From Neobacillus dielmonensis (lineage in GTDB: Bacteria > Bacillota > Bacilli > Bacillales > Cytobacillaceae), in contig NZ_HG942022.1 in NCBI RefSeq assembly GCF_000612665.1, forward strand, positions 1 through 64,000: a DNA stretch of 64,000 nt, written 5' to 3'. Each line of letters starts with the position of its first letter. Positions within the stretch are counted from its first letter, which is position 1. Shown here piece after piece: positions 10,201 through 18,521 of this stretch. A program made the position numbers and the translations under genes. Under the pieces are notes generated by a model. It did no database searches, was not told where the DNA came from, and saw nothing but the letters and a program-made list of their open reading frames with translations.

Positions 10201-10339
10201 AAACCCTGCTCAGGCGGCAAAACACATGGATGACTTTGTTAAGCTTCTCAGCAAAGAAACCAACGTGCACGATGCACTAAAAACAAAGTTAATCTCTGAT
10301 GCTAACCAATTAAGTAAGGTCTGGAAAAATTCAAAATAA
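7226..10339 (+). CDS. Secreted rhamnogalacturonan lyase, PL11 (YesW-like)
   Basis: Extracellular lyase that cleaves the rhamnogalacturonan I backbone of pectin. It starts at GTG with GAGGAG upstream. Signal peptide to about residue 30 (AVA); a LamG/CBM-like beta domain about 35-235; a Big_4-like Ig module about 255-335 ending in IYVYNR; the PL11 catalytic beta-propeller about 345-930, starting DRGAIALKS and carrying calcium-binding loops VGDLDGDGQ, ISDFDGDGKDE and VGDVDNDGCDE. The last ~90 residues look like a FIMAH-type helical module. At 1037 residues it is longer than YesW (about 600) because of these added modules. A cre site and a leader hairpin lie upstream. Endo versus exo action cannot be decided. 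Confidence 0.9.
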   Translation: MGKNKKNTRIASVVTTVGLVFSCLPYAAVAETTVPYNVLAKTDFETGDLWGFSTSNATVSINKDNVGGNNTGKLEYKIIDQKGGRVATKNFDTAVKGSEVSVNFDWYPGQINDKGSNPYENGGEFRLIDSAGNIVLTINNTRNEVLSYFAKGQETVKTSITNMEAWYHFGIHFDNRNNTVTLKIKGQNDENLSEHTFSLDGSGFDGSIASLKLVGIRTSGNNESWDTYLDNFEVSNVPVDDNVLYLVDKLAYHRVYVDQTTTDISSIGLPKTVGVTLADNSKKEVEVSKWENVGAKAWDPSKPGVYEFKGTLADTEGIVNSFNKSAKIYVYNRLTPPETDRQTEFLDRGAIALKSDQGNFVSWRLLADEYDKDVKFNIYRDGEKLNKEPLAVTNYSDSEGSSTDTYTVETLVNGQSKELNDVKATDKDYLSIPMQKPAGGVTPDGQSYTYSVNDSGVGDLDGDGQYEVIVKWYPSNAIDSSFSSYTGPTIFDAYKLDGTLLWRMDMGHNLTSGAHYNQFVISDFDGDGKDEFMIKTADGTKTYGATNGKVDETKIITQIGNPADDGKYVGTHGHVVGGPEYMSVFNGETGKVIDTIDYAFPVGEEDGGASWGDTWYNRSDRFLSGLAYLDGKKPSAVFGRGYYERTTFAAYTLENGKLKEQWTFDSNVAGKGAGLGFHNLSVGDVDNDGCDEIVAGSLTLDQDGTILYAMDGEMGREQGSHGDAQHLGAFDPDREGLSAMQVHEIPAVASEELHDAATGETLMSFYAYTDAGRGLAANITSSPGYEFWGAAGSTVDSGGAVYNVQGNVELAKKPTGLSTNFALYWDGDLLNELLDDTLISKYNESTGKVDTLEKFEGVHSSNGTKATPTLQADILGDWREEVLLPTTDDSELRIFSTTIPTQYRLYTLMQDPLYKNGIGFQNSAYNQPPHLGFYLGEDMKDTVLNGKLKAPGVDYTANLQALKHTVNLELNSPVYSVIKNKLDQVQHQLEIGNPAQAAKHMDDFVKLLSKETNVHDALKTKLISDANQLSKVWKNSK

Positions 10340-10346
10340 TTTACGT

Positions 10347-10387
10347 AAAAAACGAGGTGGTCCGATTTTAGGACTACCTCGTTTTTG
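10347..10387 (+). terminator. Rho-independent terminator
   Basis: AAACGAGGTGGTCC / GGACTACCTCGTTTTT, an almost perfect 14-bp stem with a T-run, directly after the PL11 gene. Confidence 0.92.
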
Positions 10388-10516
10388 ATTTTAATTTGTT
10401 AATAAAATTGAACTTTTATCACGTAGCTCAATTTCATTTTAGAGCAGCTGGCGATAATGATAAAAAGTATGATAAAAGCTGGCATTATCGTTTGCCACCA
10501 ATAAGGAGTATTGGCA

Positions 10517-11336
10517 ATGTATGAAATTACCGTAAGACTCCCAAGTCAAAAGATCGAGGGACTCGTCACTTCTTTGTATCAAAAAGGCTATTACCAGACC
10601 TATTACGAGGTGCCTTTAGATGTCCTCACCGATTCAAACAGCTATGCTTTTGTAGAGAAGAGAAATGAAACAATAGAACTCAATATCTATATACAACATT
10701 ATATTGAAAAAAAGGAAAGGGGGAAGTTACTAGAATTATTAGCAGTTGATGAAGCAAGTCTTGTGATTAAGGAAGTAAACGAACAGAATTTCCAGCAAAC
10801 GTTTGATGATATTGTCCTTGAGAATGGCTGGGTCATCACGACTCCAGAGAGAAAAAATCAATATAACAAAGATAATCAAATTGTGCTAGATCCCCAAGGA
10901 AACTTTGGGACAGGTTATCATGAAACCACAAAAGATTGTTTGTCCTTCATATTGGGAGAGGATTTCACAGGATTGAGCGTGGCAGATATTGGGGCCGGTT
11001 CAGGAGTCTTAAGTGTGGCTGTGGCCCTTAGGGGAGCCTCTTCTATTGATACCTATGACATCCAAGCAGTTGAACGGGAAATTCTATATCAATGCGAATT
11101 AAATGCTGTAAAGCCGGTAAATGTAGTTCAAAGTGATTTAATCAAGAAGCGAAATCAACTAAACAGAGAATATGATTGGACTTTTTTAAATATTGGGACG
11201 CAAGAAAATATCGATATCCTCATTGCACAAAAACTATTTTGTTGCAACCTTATTTAAAGATGCTGGATTCTTGTTGAAGGAAAGGAAGCAAAGCAACGAA
11301 TGGGTGACTTGCGTTTTTAAGGCTTCCTATAATTGA
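10517..11336 (+). pseudogene. Decayed L11-methyltransferase-like gene
   Basis: A SAM-dependent methyltransferase resembling PrmA (ribosomal protein L11 methyltransferase): GNFGTGYHETT and the SAM loop DIGAGSGVLSVA are present. The start is the ATG at 10517, eight bases after AAGGAG. The frame stops at 11257 with an unnatural tail. The expected C-terminal end (GFLLKER, SNEWVTCVFK) continues in another frame from about 11244 to the stop at 11334-11336. Roughly 20 residues of the usual C-terminal strand region are also missing, so the break is a deletion plus frame change, not one base. The N-terminal part could still be translated as a truncated 246-residue protein. Confidence 0.7.
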
Positions 11337-11345
11337 AATCACAGT

Positions 11346-11400
11346 TAAAAAGCTGACGTCAAAGCGTTTAGAATTCCAAAACTTTTGAGTCAGCTTTTTG
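11346..11400. terminator. Bidirectional terminator
   Basis: AAAAAGCTGAC ... GTCAGCTTTTT with a long loop. It lies between the plus-strand methyltransferase remnant and the minus-strand HMG-CoA lyase gene and can serve both. Confidence 0.75.
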
Positions 11401-11405
11401 GTAAA

Positions 11406-12290
11406 TTACGCAATACCAGCTTTCATTAACATGCCGTCGAGTGGTCGATCCATGTTTGTTTCCATCCACTTAGCGGTTTCTAAAAGCTTGTTAAGGTCCG
11501 TCCCAGTCTCGATTTTCATCCCATGAAACATATTCACCATGTCTTCGGTACAAACATTGCCGACAGCTTTTGGAGCAAATGGACAACCTCCAAGTCCGGC
11601 GATAGACGAGTCAAATCTTCGGACCCCCGCCTGATAGCCTGCTAGAGTATTGGCCAGTCCAAGGCCTCGGGTATTATGAAAATGCAGACCGAGTGAAAAA
11701 TCCTTTCCAAACTGTTCATAAAAAGCTGAAACGACCTGATGAACCTGCGCTGGATTTGCCATTCCGGTCGTATCAGCTAAAGTGATTTCTGTACAACCGG
11801 ACTCAATAAATTTTTCTGCGACTGATAATACCCGTGATAAAGGAACCTCACCTTCAAAAGGGCAGCCAAAGGCAGTACCTAGAACCCCAGCAACCCCCTT
11901 GTTGGCTTCAGCGCCTTCTTTAATGACTTTTGAAAGCTCTTCAACTGCTTGATGAACTGTTCTTTTCGCATTACGTTGATTAAAGGAATCACTTGTAGTG
12001 GTCACCACATGGAGAAAATCGATATCGGTTTTCAACGCCCGGTCGAGACCGGAACGGCTGAGGACAAGACCTCCATAGCGGACATTTCTATCCTTTGGAA
12101 GAAGTTTTATTAACTCTTCAGCATCTGCCATTTGCGGAACCACTTTTGGGTTGACGAACGAGACGGCCTCGATGTTACGAATCCCAGAATCAATTAATCT
12201 TAAAATTAATTCAGCTTTTACATTGGTAGGGAGGACTTTACACTCATTTTGTAATCCATCACGCGGCCCTACTTCACAAATTTCAATCAT
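11406..12290 (-). CDS. Hydroxymethylglutaryl-CoA lyase
   Basis: Cleaves 3-hydroxy-3-methylglutaryl-CoA to acetyl-CoA and acetoacetate. It is a TIM-barrel lyase of the DRE-TIM family: EVGPRDGLQNE near the N-terminus supplies the catalytic Arg-Asp pair, HFHNTRG holds the metal-binding histidines, and AGLGGCPFAPKAVGN is the HMG-CoA lyase signature with its active-site Cys. Length (294) is normal. The start overlaps the end of the GntR gene by four bases, so both are co-transcribed. In Bacillus such lyases usually act in leucine degradation, but here no methylcrotonyl-CoA carboxylase is present and a class III CoA-transferase lies just across the divergent promoter. Confidence 0.93.
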   Translation of the reverse strand: MIEICEVGPRDGLQNECKVLPTNVKAELILRLIDSGIRNIEAVSFVNPKVVPQMADAEELIKLLPKDRNVRYGGLVLSRSGLDRALKTDIDFLHVVTTTSDSFNQRNAKRTVHQAVEELSKVIKEGAEANKGVAGVLGTAFGCPFEGEVPLSRVLSVAEKFIESGCTEITLADTTGMANPAQVHQVVSAFYEQFGKDFSLGLHFHNTRGLGLANTLAGYQAGVRRFDSSIAGLGGCPFAPKAVGNVCTEDMVNMFHGMKIETGTDLNKLLETAKWMETNMDRPLDGMLMKAGIA

Positions 12291-12958
12291 TTCACTTCCT
12301 CCTTCAATAAATGACTAATTTCTATATCATCCAGATGTTTTAATACATTATCACGACCTTGGAAAATATGTTCGTGCATAGCAATCCGTGCCCGCTCTGG
12401 TTCCTTGTTTTTAATGGCTTCAAAAATAATTTTGTGAACCTCGAGAGACTGTTGCAGTTGGAAATCGTTATACCAGTAAAATGAACGAAACACGATTGGG
12501 ATAACGACGACCTTTGAAAGGTGAAAATATAAATGGTTATTATTAGAAGCTGCTACAACCGCTTCATGAAACTTTTGGTTTACATTCACGATCTTACGGA
12601 TTCCCGTCATATCTAGGGAGACTGCATGATTAATGGCTTGTTCATATTGTTCGTTAGCATTTTCTAATTCTAATAAGTCATCTTCCGTCCTATGAATGGC
12701 CGCTTGGCTAGCCGCATAGCTTTCCAGAAGTGTTCTCAAATCATAAATTTGCCTTATATCCTCTTTGGTGAAGCTTCTGACTCCAACACCTCGTTTTAAA
12801 GGTATGACAAGTCCTTCCGCTTCCAGCTGTTTGATGGCTTCTCTAATAGGTGTTCTGCTTAAGTTCAGTTCTTTTGCCAGTGTTTCCTCGCCTAACCTCA
12901 TACCTGGCTCAAATTTCCCCAGGATAATCTGCTCTTTTATGAATTCGTATGCATCCAT
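12287..12958 (-). CDS. GntR-family regulator, FadR/FCD type
   Basis: DNA-binding repressor or activator with an N-terminal winged helix (about residues 1-70; LSRTPIREAIKQLEAEGLV is the recognition region) and a helical FCD ligand domain (about 75-215). FCD regulators usually sense small organic acids or CoA-related metabolites. It is the first gene of a two-gene unit with HMG-CoA lyase and is divergent from the CoA-transferase operon. Two copies of TTGTATACAA in the intergenic region are the likely operators, one near each transcription start, so it probably controls both directions. Confidence 0.9.
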   Translation of the reverse strand: MDAYEFIKEQIILGKFEPGMRLGEETLAKELNLSRTPIREAIKQLEAEGLVIPLKRGVGVRSFTKEDIRQIYDLRTLLESYAASQAAIHRTEDDLLELENANEQYEQAINHAVSLDMTGIRKIVNVNQKFHEAVVAASNNNHLYFHLSKVVVIPIVFRSFYWYNDFQLQQSLEVHKIIFEAIKNKEPERARIAMHEHIFQGRDNVLKHLDDIEISHLLKEEVK

Positions 12959-12975
12959 ATCAACACCTCACGTTC

Positions 12976-12987
12976 ATTGTATACAAT
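12976..12987. promoter_or_regulatory. GntR operator, copy near regulator gene
   Basis: ATTGTATACAAT, a perfect 12-bp palindrome 18 bases upstream of the GntR start. Its ten-base core is repeated at 13092-13101. Confidence 0.65.
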
Positions 12988-13090
12988 ATCAAAATCCATT
13001 ACAACGAATTTTCTGAAAAATTAGATATAGTCGATGCAATTTGGGTAAAAATATCCATTTTTTTAAAAAACAAACAAATGCCATTGACTA

Positions 13091-13102
13091 ATTGTATACA
13101 AA
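13091..13102. promoter_or_regulatory. GntR operator, copy near CoA-transferase promoter
   Basis: ATTGTATACAAA shares TTGTATACAA with the other site. It lies directly after a possible -35 (TTGACT, 13084-13089), so a bound regulator would cover the promoter of the CoA-transferase operon. A related half-site TTTGTACACA follows at 13111. Confidence 0.62.
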
Positions 13103-13171
13103 CATTTAAATTTGTACACATAATTATAAATTTTCAAAATAATCAAGCGGTTTAGACAAGGGGGAAGAAAC

Positions 13172-14374
13172 ATGACGGAAGAGAGATTACCGTTACAGGA
13201 TTTGCGCGTGTTGGAGCTAGGAACGTTATTGGCAGGGCCTTTCACCGGCAGAATGTTGGGAGATTTCGGTGCGGAGATTATTAAAGTGGAGCCACCCGGT
13301 AAATCCGACCCGATGAGAGATTGGGGCAAATCAAAGGACGGAGTGGGACTTTGGTGGCCAATTCAATCCAGAAATAAGAAATCAATTACTCTAAACCTAC
13401 GTGAGGTAGAAGGTCAAAACATCTTAAAAGAATTAGTAAAAGAAGCAGATGTTTTGATTGAAAACTTCCGCCCAGGGACGATGGAAAAATGGAATCTTTC
13501 CTACGAAACTCTTTCTGAAATCAATCCTAAATTAATCATGGTTAGGACTTCAGGATTCGGACAGACCGGCCCTTATAAAAATCGAGCTGGATTCGGCAGT
13601 GTAGGTGAAGCAATGGGCGGGCTAAGAAATGTAACCGGCTTCACAGATCGTCCGCCATCCAGAATTGGCGTTTCCATCGGAGACACGTTAGCCGCATTAT
13701 TTGCTACCATTGGCTGCCTTGTCGCCGTGCATGAACGGGAGAAATCGGGAAAAGGGCAAGTAGTGGATACGGCCCTGTATGAATCTGTTTTCTCGATCAT
13801 GGAAAGTATTATTCCTGATTATCTATTAGCAGGCTACATACGTGAGCGGATGGGCAACATCCTTCCAGGTGTCGCTCCTTCCAACATATATTTTACACAG
13901 GACAAAACGTATATTGTCATAGGAGCTAATGCAGATGGTGTATTCCGCAGATTGTGTGAAGCAATGGAACAACCGGAGCTCGCCGACGATCCGCGTTTTG
14001 CCACACACCATGCCAGGGGAGAAAATATGAAACTCCTCGATTCGCTCATCGAGGAGTGGACCAAAACAGTTCCGGCGAAAGAAGCCTTAGCCATTCTTGA
14101 GGAAAAGGGTGTACCATCCGGTTTAATTTATACAGCAAAAGACATTGTGGAGGATCCGCAATATCAGGAAAGGGAAATGATTATTAAGGTCGAGCATCCA
14201 CAACTTGGTGAATTCCCAATGCCTGGAATTGTCCCGAAATTAAGCAGAACACCAGGAAAAGTTCAACATGTCGGACCAGAGGTAATGGGAAAACATAATT
14301 TTGAAATTTATCAGGAGCTATTAGGTTATGATGAGGAAAAATTGAAAGAATTACAGGAGAAAAGAATCATATAA
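13172..14374 (+). CDS. Class III CoA-transferase (CaiB/BaiF family)
   Basis: Moves CoA between organic acids. Family hallmarks: LRVLELGTLLAGPFTGRMLGDFGAEIIKVEPP at the N-terminus (seen in pieces as LAGPF and GAEIIKVE), SRNKKSITLNLR, ENFRPG and GFGQTGPY. Length 400 is normal. First gene of an operon with DUF3311, SSS and MFS genes (gap to the next gene 14 bases). Facing HMG-CoA lyase across a shared regulator suggests it activates a dicarboxylic acid that ends as HMG-CoA or a similar thioester; mammalian SUGCT of the same family accepts glutarate and HMG. The substrate is inference. Controlled by the TTGTATACAA operators. Confidence 0.9.
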   Translation: MTEERLPLQDLRVLELGTLLAGPFTGRMLGDFGAEIIKVEPPGKSDPMRDWGKSKDGVGLWWPIQSRNKKSITLNLREVEGQNILKELVKEADVLIENFRPGTMEKWNLSYETLSEINPKLIMVRTSGFGQTGPYKNRAGFGSVGEAMGGLRNVTGFTDRPPSRIGVSIGDTLAALFATIGCLVAVHEREKSGKGQVVDTALYESVFSIMESIIPDYLLAGYIRERMGNILPGVAPSNIYFTQDKTYIVIGANADGVFRRLCEAMEQPELADDPRFATHHARGENMKLLDSLIEEWTKTVPAKEALAILEEKGVPSGLIYTAKDIVEDPQYQEREMIIKVEHPQLGEFPMPGIVPKLSRTPGKVQHVGPEVMGKHNFEIYQELLGYDEEKLKELQEKRII

Positions 14375-14388
14375 AAGGGGGATGTGAG

Positions 14389-14628
14389 ATGAATAAAAAC
14401 ATTAAAGAACCGATTCGGAAAAAGTGGATTTGGATTGGTTTGCTGCTAATCGTGCTGGGAAATGTTCCATGGTATTTTTCTAAGGGATTGGTGGAGCCCT
14501 ATATTCTAGGCTTCCCATTCTGGGCATTCATCATTTTCCTTTTTTCTATTCTATTATGTGCTTACTTAAGCTGGGTTTGTTTAACCCAATGGAGAATTGT
14601 TGAAGACGAAGAAGAGGCAGAAAATTAA
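14389..14628 (+). CDS. Small membrane protein, DUF3311-like
   Basis: A 79-residue protein with two transmembrane helices (about 12-30 and 40-64) and an acidic tail. Small DUF3311 proteins are commonly encoded just before sodium:solute symporters, as here, and may help their assembly or function. RBS AAAAGGGGG; 14 bases after the CoA-transferase and 14 before the symporter, so translationally linked. Family call rests on size, topology and position. Confidence 0.7.
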   Translation: MNKNIKEPIRKKWIWIGLLLIVLGNVPWYFSKGLVEPYILGFPFWAFIIFLFSILLCAYLSWVCLTQWRIVEDEEEAEN

Positions 14629-14642
14629 AGGGGGGATACCGA

Positions 14643-16154
14643 TTGGGTGAGTTAACTTTTGCGGGAATGGATGGAATTATCATATTAACGGTATTTGCAC
14701 TAATCATGCTTGTCATTGGCTATTTTTCTGGCCGGGGAGAAAAAAACATTCATGAGAGTTTATCAGGTTATTATTTAGCTAGTGGAAATCTAGGATTTAT
14801 CGCTTTATTTTTCACTCTTTTCGCGACGCAATATAGCGGGAATACGATTGTAGGGTATGCGCCTTCCGCTTATCGGACCGGATTTTCTTGGCTGCAATCA
14901 ATTTCGTTTATGACGATTATTATTGGTGTGTATTTACTATTTGCACCAAGGTTATATGTTATCGCCAAAAAGCGAAACTTTGTTACCCCAACAGATTGGC
15001 TGCAACACCGGTTTAACTCAAAAGGGATAACGATTGTAGCTATCTTTTTAATGCTTTGGGGATTAGGGAACTACCTGCTCGAACAATTAGTCGCCATTGG
15101 TCAAGCCGTTTCAGGAATGACAGGCGGAACAATTCCGTATCAGGTAGCAGTTATTGCCTTTGTATTAGTCATGTTAGCTTACGAATGGATGGGCGGGATG
15201 AAGGCGGTTGCGTTTACCGATGTCATGCAGGGGATTGTTCTGTTAATTGGAATTATCTTCTTTGTGACCGGAGGAGTTTACTTAGCGGGTGGTAACTTTA
15301 GTGATGTGACTCGTTTTATTACTGAAACCGAACCTGCCAAAACAGCGGTTCCTCCAATGGAAGTGAATATCAATTGGTTCAGTATGTTGGTACTCGTCGG
15401 CTTGGGGGCCAGTATCTATCCACATGCTGTTCAAAGAATCTACGCTGCCAAAAGCGAAAAAACATTAAAAAAATCATTTGCACGAATGGCTTGGATGCCA
15501 CTTTTGACGACTGGACTTGTTTTCTTTGTGGGAATTATCGGCTTAAAGCTTTTCCCAGGTTTAGAAGGCAATGAATCGGAACAGCTTGTCGGTTTGATGG
15601 CTAATAAAATTGCTGCGATTAATCCATTTTTCTACTGGATTATGATCGTCTTTTTTGGCGGTATTGTAGCAGCGATTGTTTCGACGGCAGATTCTGTACT
15701 ACTCAGCTTTTCATCTCTTATTTCCAATGATGTATATGGAAAATTCATTAACCCAGGTGCAACAGAGCATAAAAAGGTAATGGTCGGCAAAATCATCGGT
15801 ATTATTGCGATCTTTGGACTGCTTTGGATCGCATGGTATCCACCGGGAACATTATATGAAATCTTCGTGTTAAAATTTGAGTTACTCGTTCAAGTCTTTC
15901 CTGCCTTTGTTCTCGGGCTTTATTGGAAACGCTTAACTAGCAAGCCTGTATTATGGGGAATGATTCTTGGTGCTATTGTGGCAGGCATGCTTACATTCAC
16001 CGGACATAAAACCGTATTTGGTATTCACGGGGGGATTATTGGATTGGCACTGAACTTCCTCATTTGTATAGGAGGTTCCTACCTAGCGTCCACTTCTGTT
16101 TCAAAAAATAAAATTTTAGAAGAGGACATGAATGCCGTTAGTTTAAAAGCCTAA
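14643..16154 (+). CDS. Sodium:solute symporter (SSS family)
   Basis: Sodium-coupled transporter of about thirteen helices, 503 residues, resembling PanF/PutP-type carriers of carboxylates. SSS features seen: SGYYLASGNLGF, the TQYSGNT region in helix 2, GGMKAVAFTDVMQG, and the late AAIVSTADSVLLSFSSLISND motif that contributes to the sodium site. It begins at TTG seven bases after AAAGGGGGG. Its place in the CoA-transferase operon makes it the likely importer of that pathway's acid substrate. Confidence 0.88.
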   Translation: MGELTFAGMDGIIILTVFALIMLVIGYFSGRGEKNIHESLSGYYLASGNLGFIALFFTLFATQYSGNTIVGYAPSAYRTGFSWLQSISFMTIIIGVYLLFAPRLYVIAKKRNFVTPTDWLQHRFNSKGITIVAIFLMLWGLGNYLLEQLVAIGQAVSGMTGGTIPYQVAVIAFVLVMLAYEWMGGMKAVAFTDVMQGIVLLIGIIFFVTGGVYLAGGNFSDVTRFITETEPAKTAVPPMEVNINWFSMLVLVGLGASIYPHAVQRIYAAKSEKTLKKSFARMAWMPLLTTGLVFFVGIIGLKLFPGLEGNESEQLVGLMANKIAAINPFFYWIMIVFFGGIVAAIVSTADSVLLSFSSLISNDVYGKFINPGATEHKKVMVGKIIGIIAIFGLLWIAWYPPGTLYEIFVLKFELLVQVFPAFVLGLYWKRLTSKPVLWGMILGAIVAGMLTFTGHKTVFGIHGGIIGLALNFLICIGGSYLASTSVSKNKILEEDMNAVSLKA

Positions 16155-16175
16155 TATAAAAGAGGCGAATATGAA

Positions 16176-17426
16176 ATGCCCAATTTAATCGTAAAAAATA
16201 AGGCTGTCTATCTAACCGAGCCGTGGCGAATGTTGATATTTCTGCTATTGGCTCAAGTTGCAGTCGCTTTTGTAGGACGAAGTATCGGTCCACTCGGGGT
16301 ATTAATTGGAGAGGACCTTTCTTTAACAAAATCGCAAATTGGAATGCTGCCAGCAGCCCTGTTTTTAGGGCAGGCTGTCGCTTCTGTTCCAGCCGGTTTT
16401 CTCACAGACCGGCTTGGTTCCCGAATTCTTTTGTTAATCTCTGCTTTTTGTTTAGGTCTCAGCTTTTTAGCCATGATGTTACTCGGCCAGTTTTGGGCAG
16501 TGCTGTTAATGGTCATGTTCGGGGGATTCGGCTATGGCTCGATGCATCCGGTCACGAATAGGGGAATCATTTATTGGTTCACGCTAAAACAAAGAGGAAC
16601 GGCCATGGGCATTAAGCAAATGGGTGTGACGGCAGGAGCTGCCTTGGCAGGTTTAATTTTGCTGCCTTTAGCGGCAGAATTTGGCTGGCGGCCGGTCATG
16701 ATGGCCGCATGTTTTCTACTGCTGGTTAGCGGCCTTTTTTCCTATTTCGTCTATCGAGATGCACCGGAACAAGAAAAGTCAGCTGGGCCTGCTGGCCTCG
16801 TTGAGTTTTATAAGTCGATGTTTAAGATGTTCAAGAACAAGGCACTCATGCTAGTAAGTTTTAGTGCGATGGGTTTAAACGGATCACAAATGTGCTTAAA
16901 TACGTATCTCGTGATTTTCGCTTTTGAGAGGTTAGGCTTTTCATTAGTTCTTTCGGGTATTCTGTTAGTTATATCTGAAGTGAGCGGATCATTAGGGAGA
17001 ATTGCTTGGGGAATGATTAGTGATTTCCTGTTTAATGGGAATCGTGTCGTCATTTTATTGATCATAACGGTTTTAACTGCCTTTTCAAGTGTCACCTTGG
17101 CATTCATTCCTAACGTCCCTTTTTGGGCAATCGTCCCGATTGTTGTCGTATTTGGTTTTTGCGTATCAGGCTTTAATGGCATTTGGATGAACCTGGCGAG
17201 TGAATTAGTGCCGCGTGAACAAGCAGGAATTTCTAGTGGCATTAGCATTACGTTAGGGTCAATTGGTGCCGTTTTGATTCCTCCCATTTATGGATACACA
17301 GTTGACCAGACGAGTAGCTTTACATTTGGATGGCTGTTGATTACAGGATTAATGCTAATAGTGTTTGCGATGCTGACGTATCTGGCAATGACCACGAAAC
17401 AGAAAATGCCTTCAAATAGTAGGTAA
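16176..17426 (+). CDS. MFS transporter
   Basis: Twelve-helix major facilitator, 416 residues, with the loop 2-3 motif GFLTDRLGSR and a GMLPAALFLGQ helix typical of organic-anion carriers (ACS/NNP-like group). An out-of-frame ATG at 16171 would stop after five codons; the used ATG is at 16176. It is the last gene of the CoA-transferase operon, ending at a bidirectional terminator. Two different importers in one operon suggest either two substrates or an uptake/efflux pair. Confidence 0.85.
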   Translation: MPNLIVKNKAVYLTEPWRMLIFLLLAQVAVAFVGRSIGPLGVLIGEDLSLTKSQIGMLPAALFLGQAVASVPAGFLTDRLGSRILLLISAFCLGLSFLAMMLLGQFWAVLLMVMFGGFGYGSMHPVTNRGIIYWFTLKQRGTAMGIKQMGVTAGAALAGLILLPLAAEFGWRPVMMAACFLLLVSGLFSYFVYRDAPEQEKSAGPAGLVEFYKSMFKMFKNKALMLVSFSAMGLNGSQMCLNTYLVIFAFERLGFSLVLSGILLVISEVSGSLGRIAWGMISDFLFNGNRVVILLIITVLTAFSSVTLAFIPNVPFWAIVPIVVVFGFCVSGFNGIWMNLASELVPREQAGISSGISITLGSIGAVLIPPIYGYTVDQTSSFTFGWLLITGLMLIVFAMLTYLAMTTKQKMPSNSR

Positions 17427-17433
17427 TAAAGTT

Positions 17434-17469
17434 AAAAAGGACTCAGTATTGTCTGCTGAATCCTTTTTG
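17434..17469. terminator. Bidirectional terminator
   Basis: AAAAAGGACTCAG / CTGAATCCTTTTT stem, nearly perfect, between the convergent MFS and LysM-SPOR genes. Confidence 0.9.
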
Positions 17470-17507
17470 TCTATAAGTGAATAACCATGATATTTCGATT
17501 GGTATAA

Positions 17508-18380
17508 TTATTTGGCTTTTCGTAAATCTAAATATTGTACTGTTTTTCCATCTCGATCAATCTGTATAATTAAATGAACTTTGTAAAAATTATAAATGAT
17601 TTGTTCACATGTAGCACTTTCATAACAGCTAACGATTTTCATTTCATTGGGATTTCCATATGCATGGAGGACTTTGTTTTTCTCTGTTGGGATGGAAGTG
17701 GTGGTTAAAAATTCCGGGTACACTTGCAGCTGTTCAATGGAGTCATTTGCTGAATTGAATGTTACACGAACCCCGGCACCCTCATTGTTATAATAAAGAG
17801 ATCTGGTTTTGTTTTCATCCTCTGTTTTAATGGGTTTCCCGAATTTTTGCAAAAGCTGATTGTAAGAAGACCTTACTATGACTCCGTTAATATGAAGTGG
17901 CCTTTCAGATAATAAAAACGCATCTTTTATCCCGATATCCTGTAACTTTGATTTCATTTTATGCGCTTTGGATTTACTCGAAAACACTCCGGCTTGAACC
18001 CGATAAAAGTTCTTTCCCGTTATGACTTTTTGAACGACGACCGCTTCAATTCCTTTCTTTTTTAAAAGAGTGACTCGTTTGTCAGCATTCGTTTTCTTGC
18101 CAAAAGAACCAGCAACCACAACATACATGGGTTTGGTTTGTTCGAAATCTGGAATCAATAACTTTTGACCAGCTATAATCTTGTTGCTGGTTAATTGGTT
18201 ATATTCCTTTAAATCTTCAACCGTAATATGATATAGCTTCGAAATGCTATATAATGTATCACCATTCTTTATAGTAATATATTGTTCCTTGGCAAGTACT
18301 TTGCCATTGCCCAAATAGATCACCGACCCCATCAACACAGTACAAAGGACAACCTGAAGGAACTGTTTAATTTTTTTCAT
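17508..18380 (-). CDS. LysM-SPOR cell-wall protein
   Basis: Exported protein of 290 residues. A signal peptide to about residue 30 is followed by a LysM peptidoglycan-binding domain (about 34-78; NGDTLYSISKLY, IIAGQKLLIP) and a SPOR-like repeat (about 84-158; YVVVAGSFGKKTNA, FYRVQAGVFSSKSKA), which in other proteins binds denuded glycan strands. The final ~130 residues form an unrecognised beta-rich domain. No hydrolase motif is visible, so it is a wall-associated binding protein rather than a proven enzyme. Monocistronic. Confidence 0.8.
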   Translation of the reverse strand: MKKIKQFLQVVLCTVLMGSVIYLGNGKVLAKEQYITIKNGDTLYSISKLYHITVEDLKEYNQLTSNKIIAGQKLLIPDFEQTKPMYVVVAGSFGKKTNADKRVTLLKKKGIEAVVVQKVITGKNFYRVQAGVFSSKSKAHKMKSKLQDIGIKDAFLLSERPLHINGVIVRSSYNQLLQKFGKPIKTEDENKTRSLYYNNEGAGVRVTFNSANDSIEQLQVYPEFLTTTSIPTEKNKVLHAYGNPNEMKIVSCYESATCEQIIYNFYKVHLIIQIDRDGKTVQYLDLRKAK

Positions 18381-18461
18381 TATATGGTATCACCTCATAT
18401 ATTTTGACGAGGTGTTGACCTTTTTGATTCTAATAAAGTAGCCCAATTATAGTGGTAAAAC

Positions 18462-18507
18462 AAAAAAAGGGCGGGGTTTCATTCTTGATGAATGAAACTA
18501 GCCGCCG
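18462..18507 (-). terminator. Rho-independent terminator (minus strand)
   Basis: GGCGGC...GTTTCATT hairpin that reads into a run of seven T on the minus strand, 15 bases after the CPBP gene. Confidence 0.8.
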
Positions 18508-18521
18508 TCCAACTACTCGAA

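Noticed and set aside
16808-17287. 159-codon open frame antisense to the MFS gene
   Set aside because: No ribosome site, unlikely composition, and the sense strand encodes a clear transporter; similar antisense frames elsewhere were dropped for the same reason.
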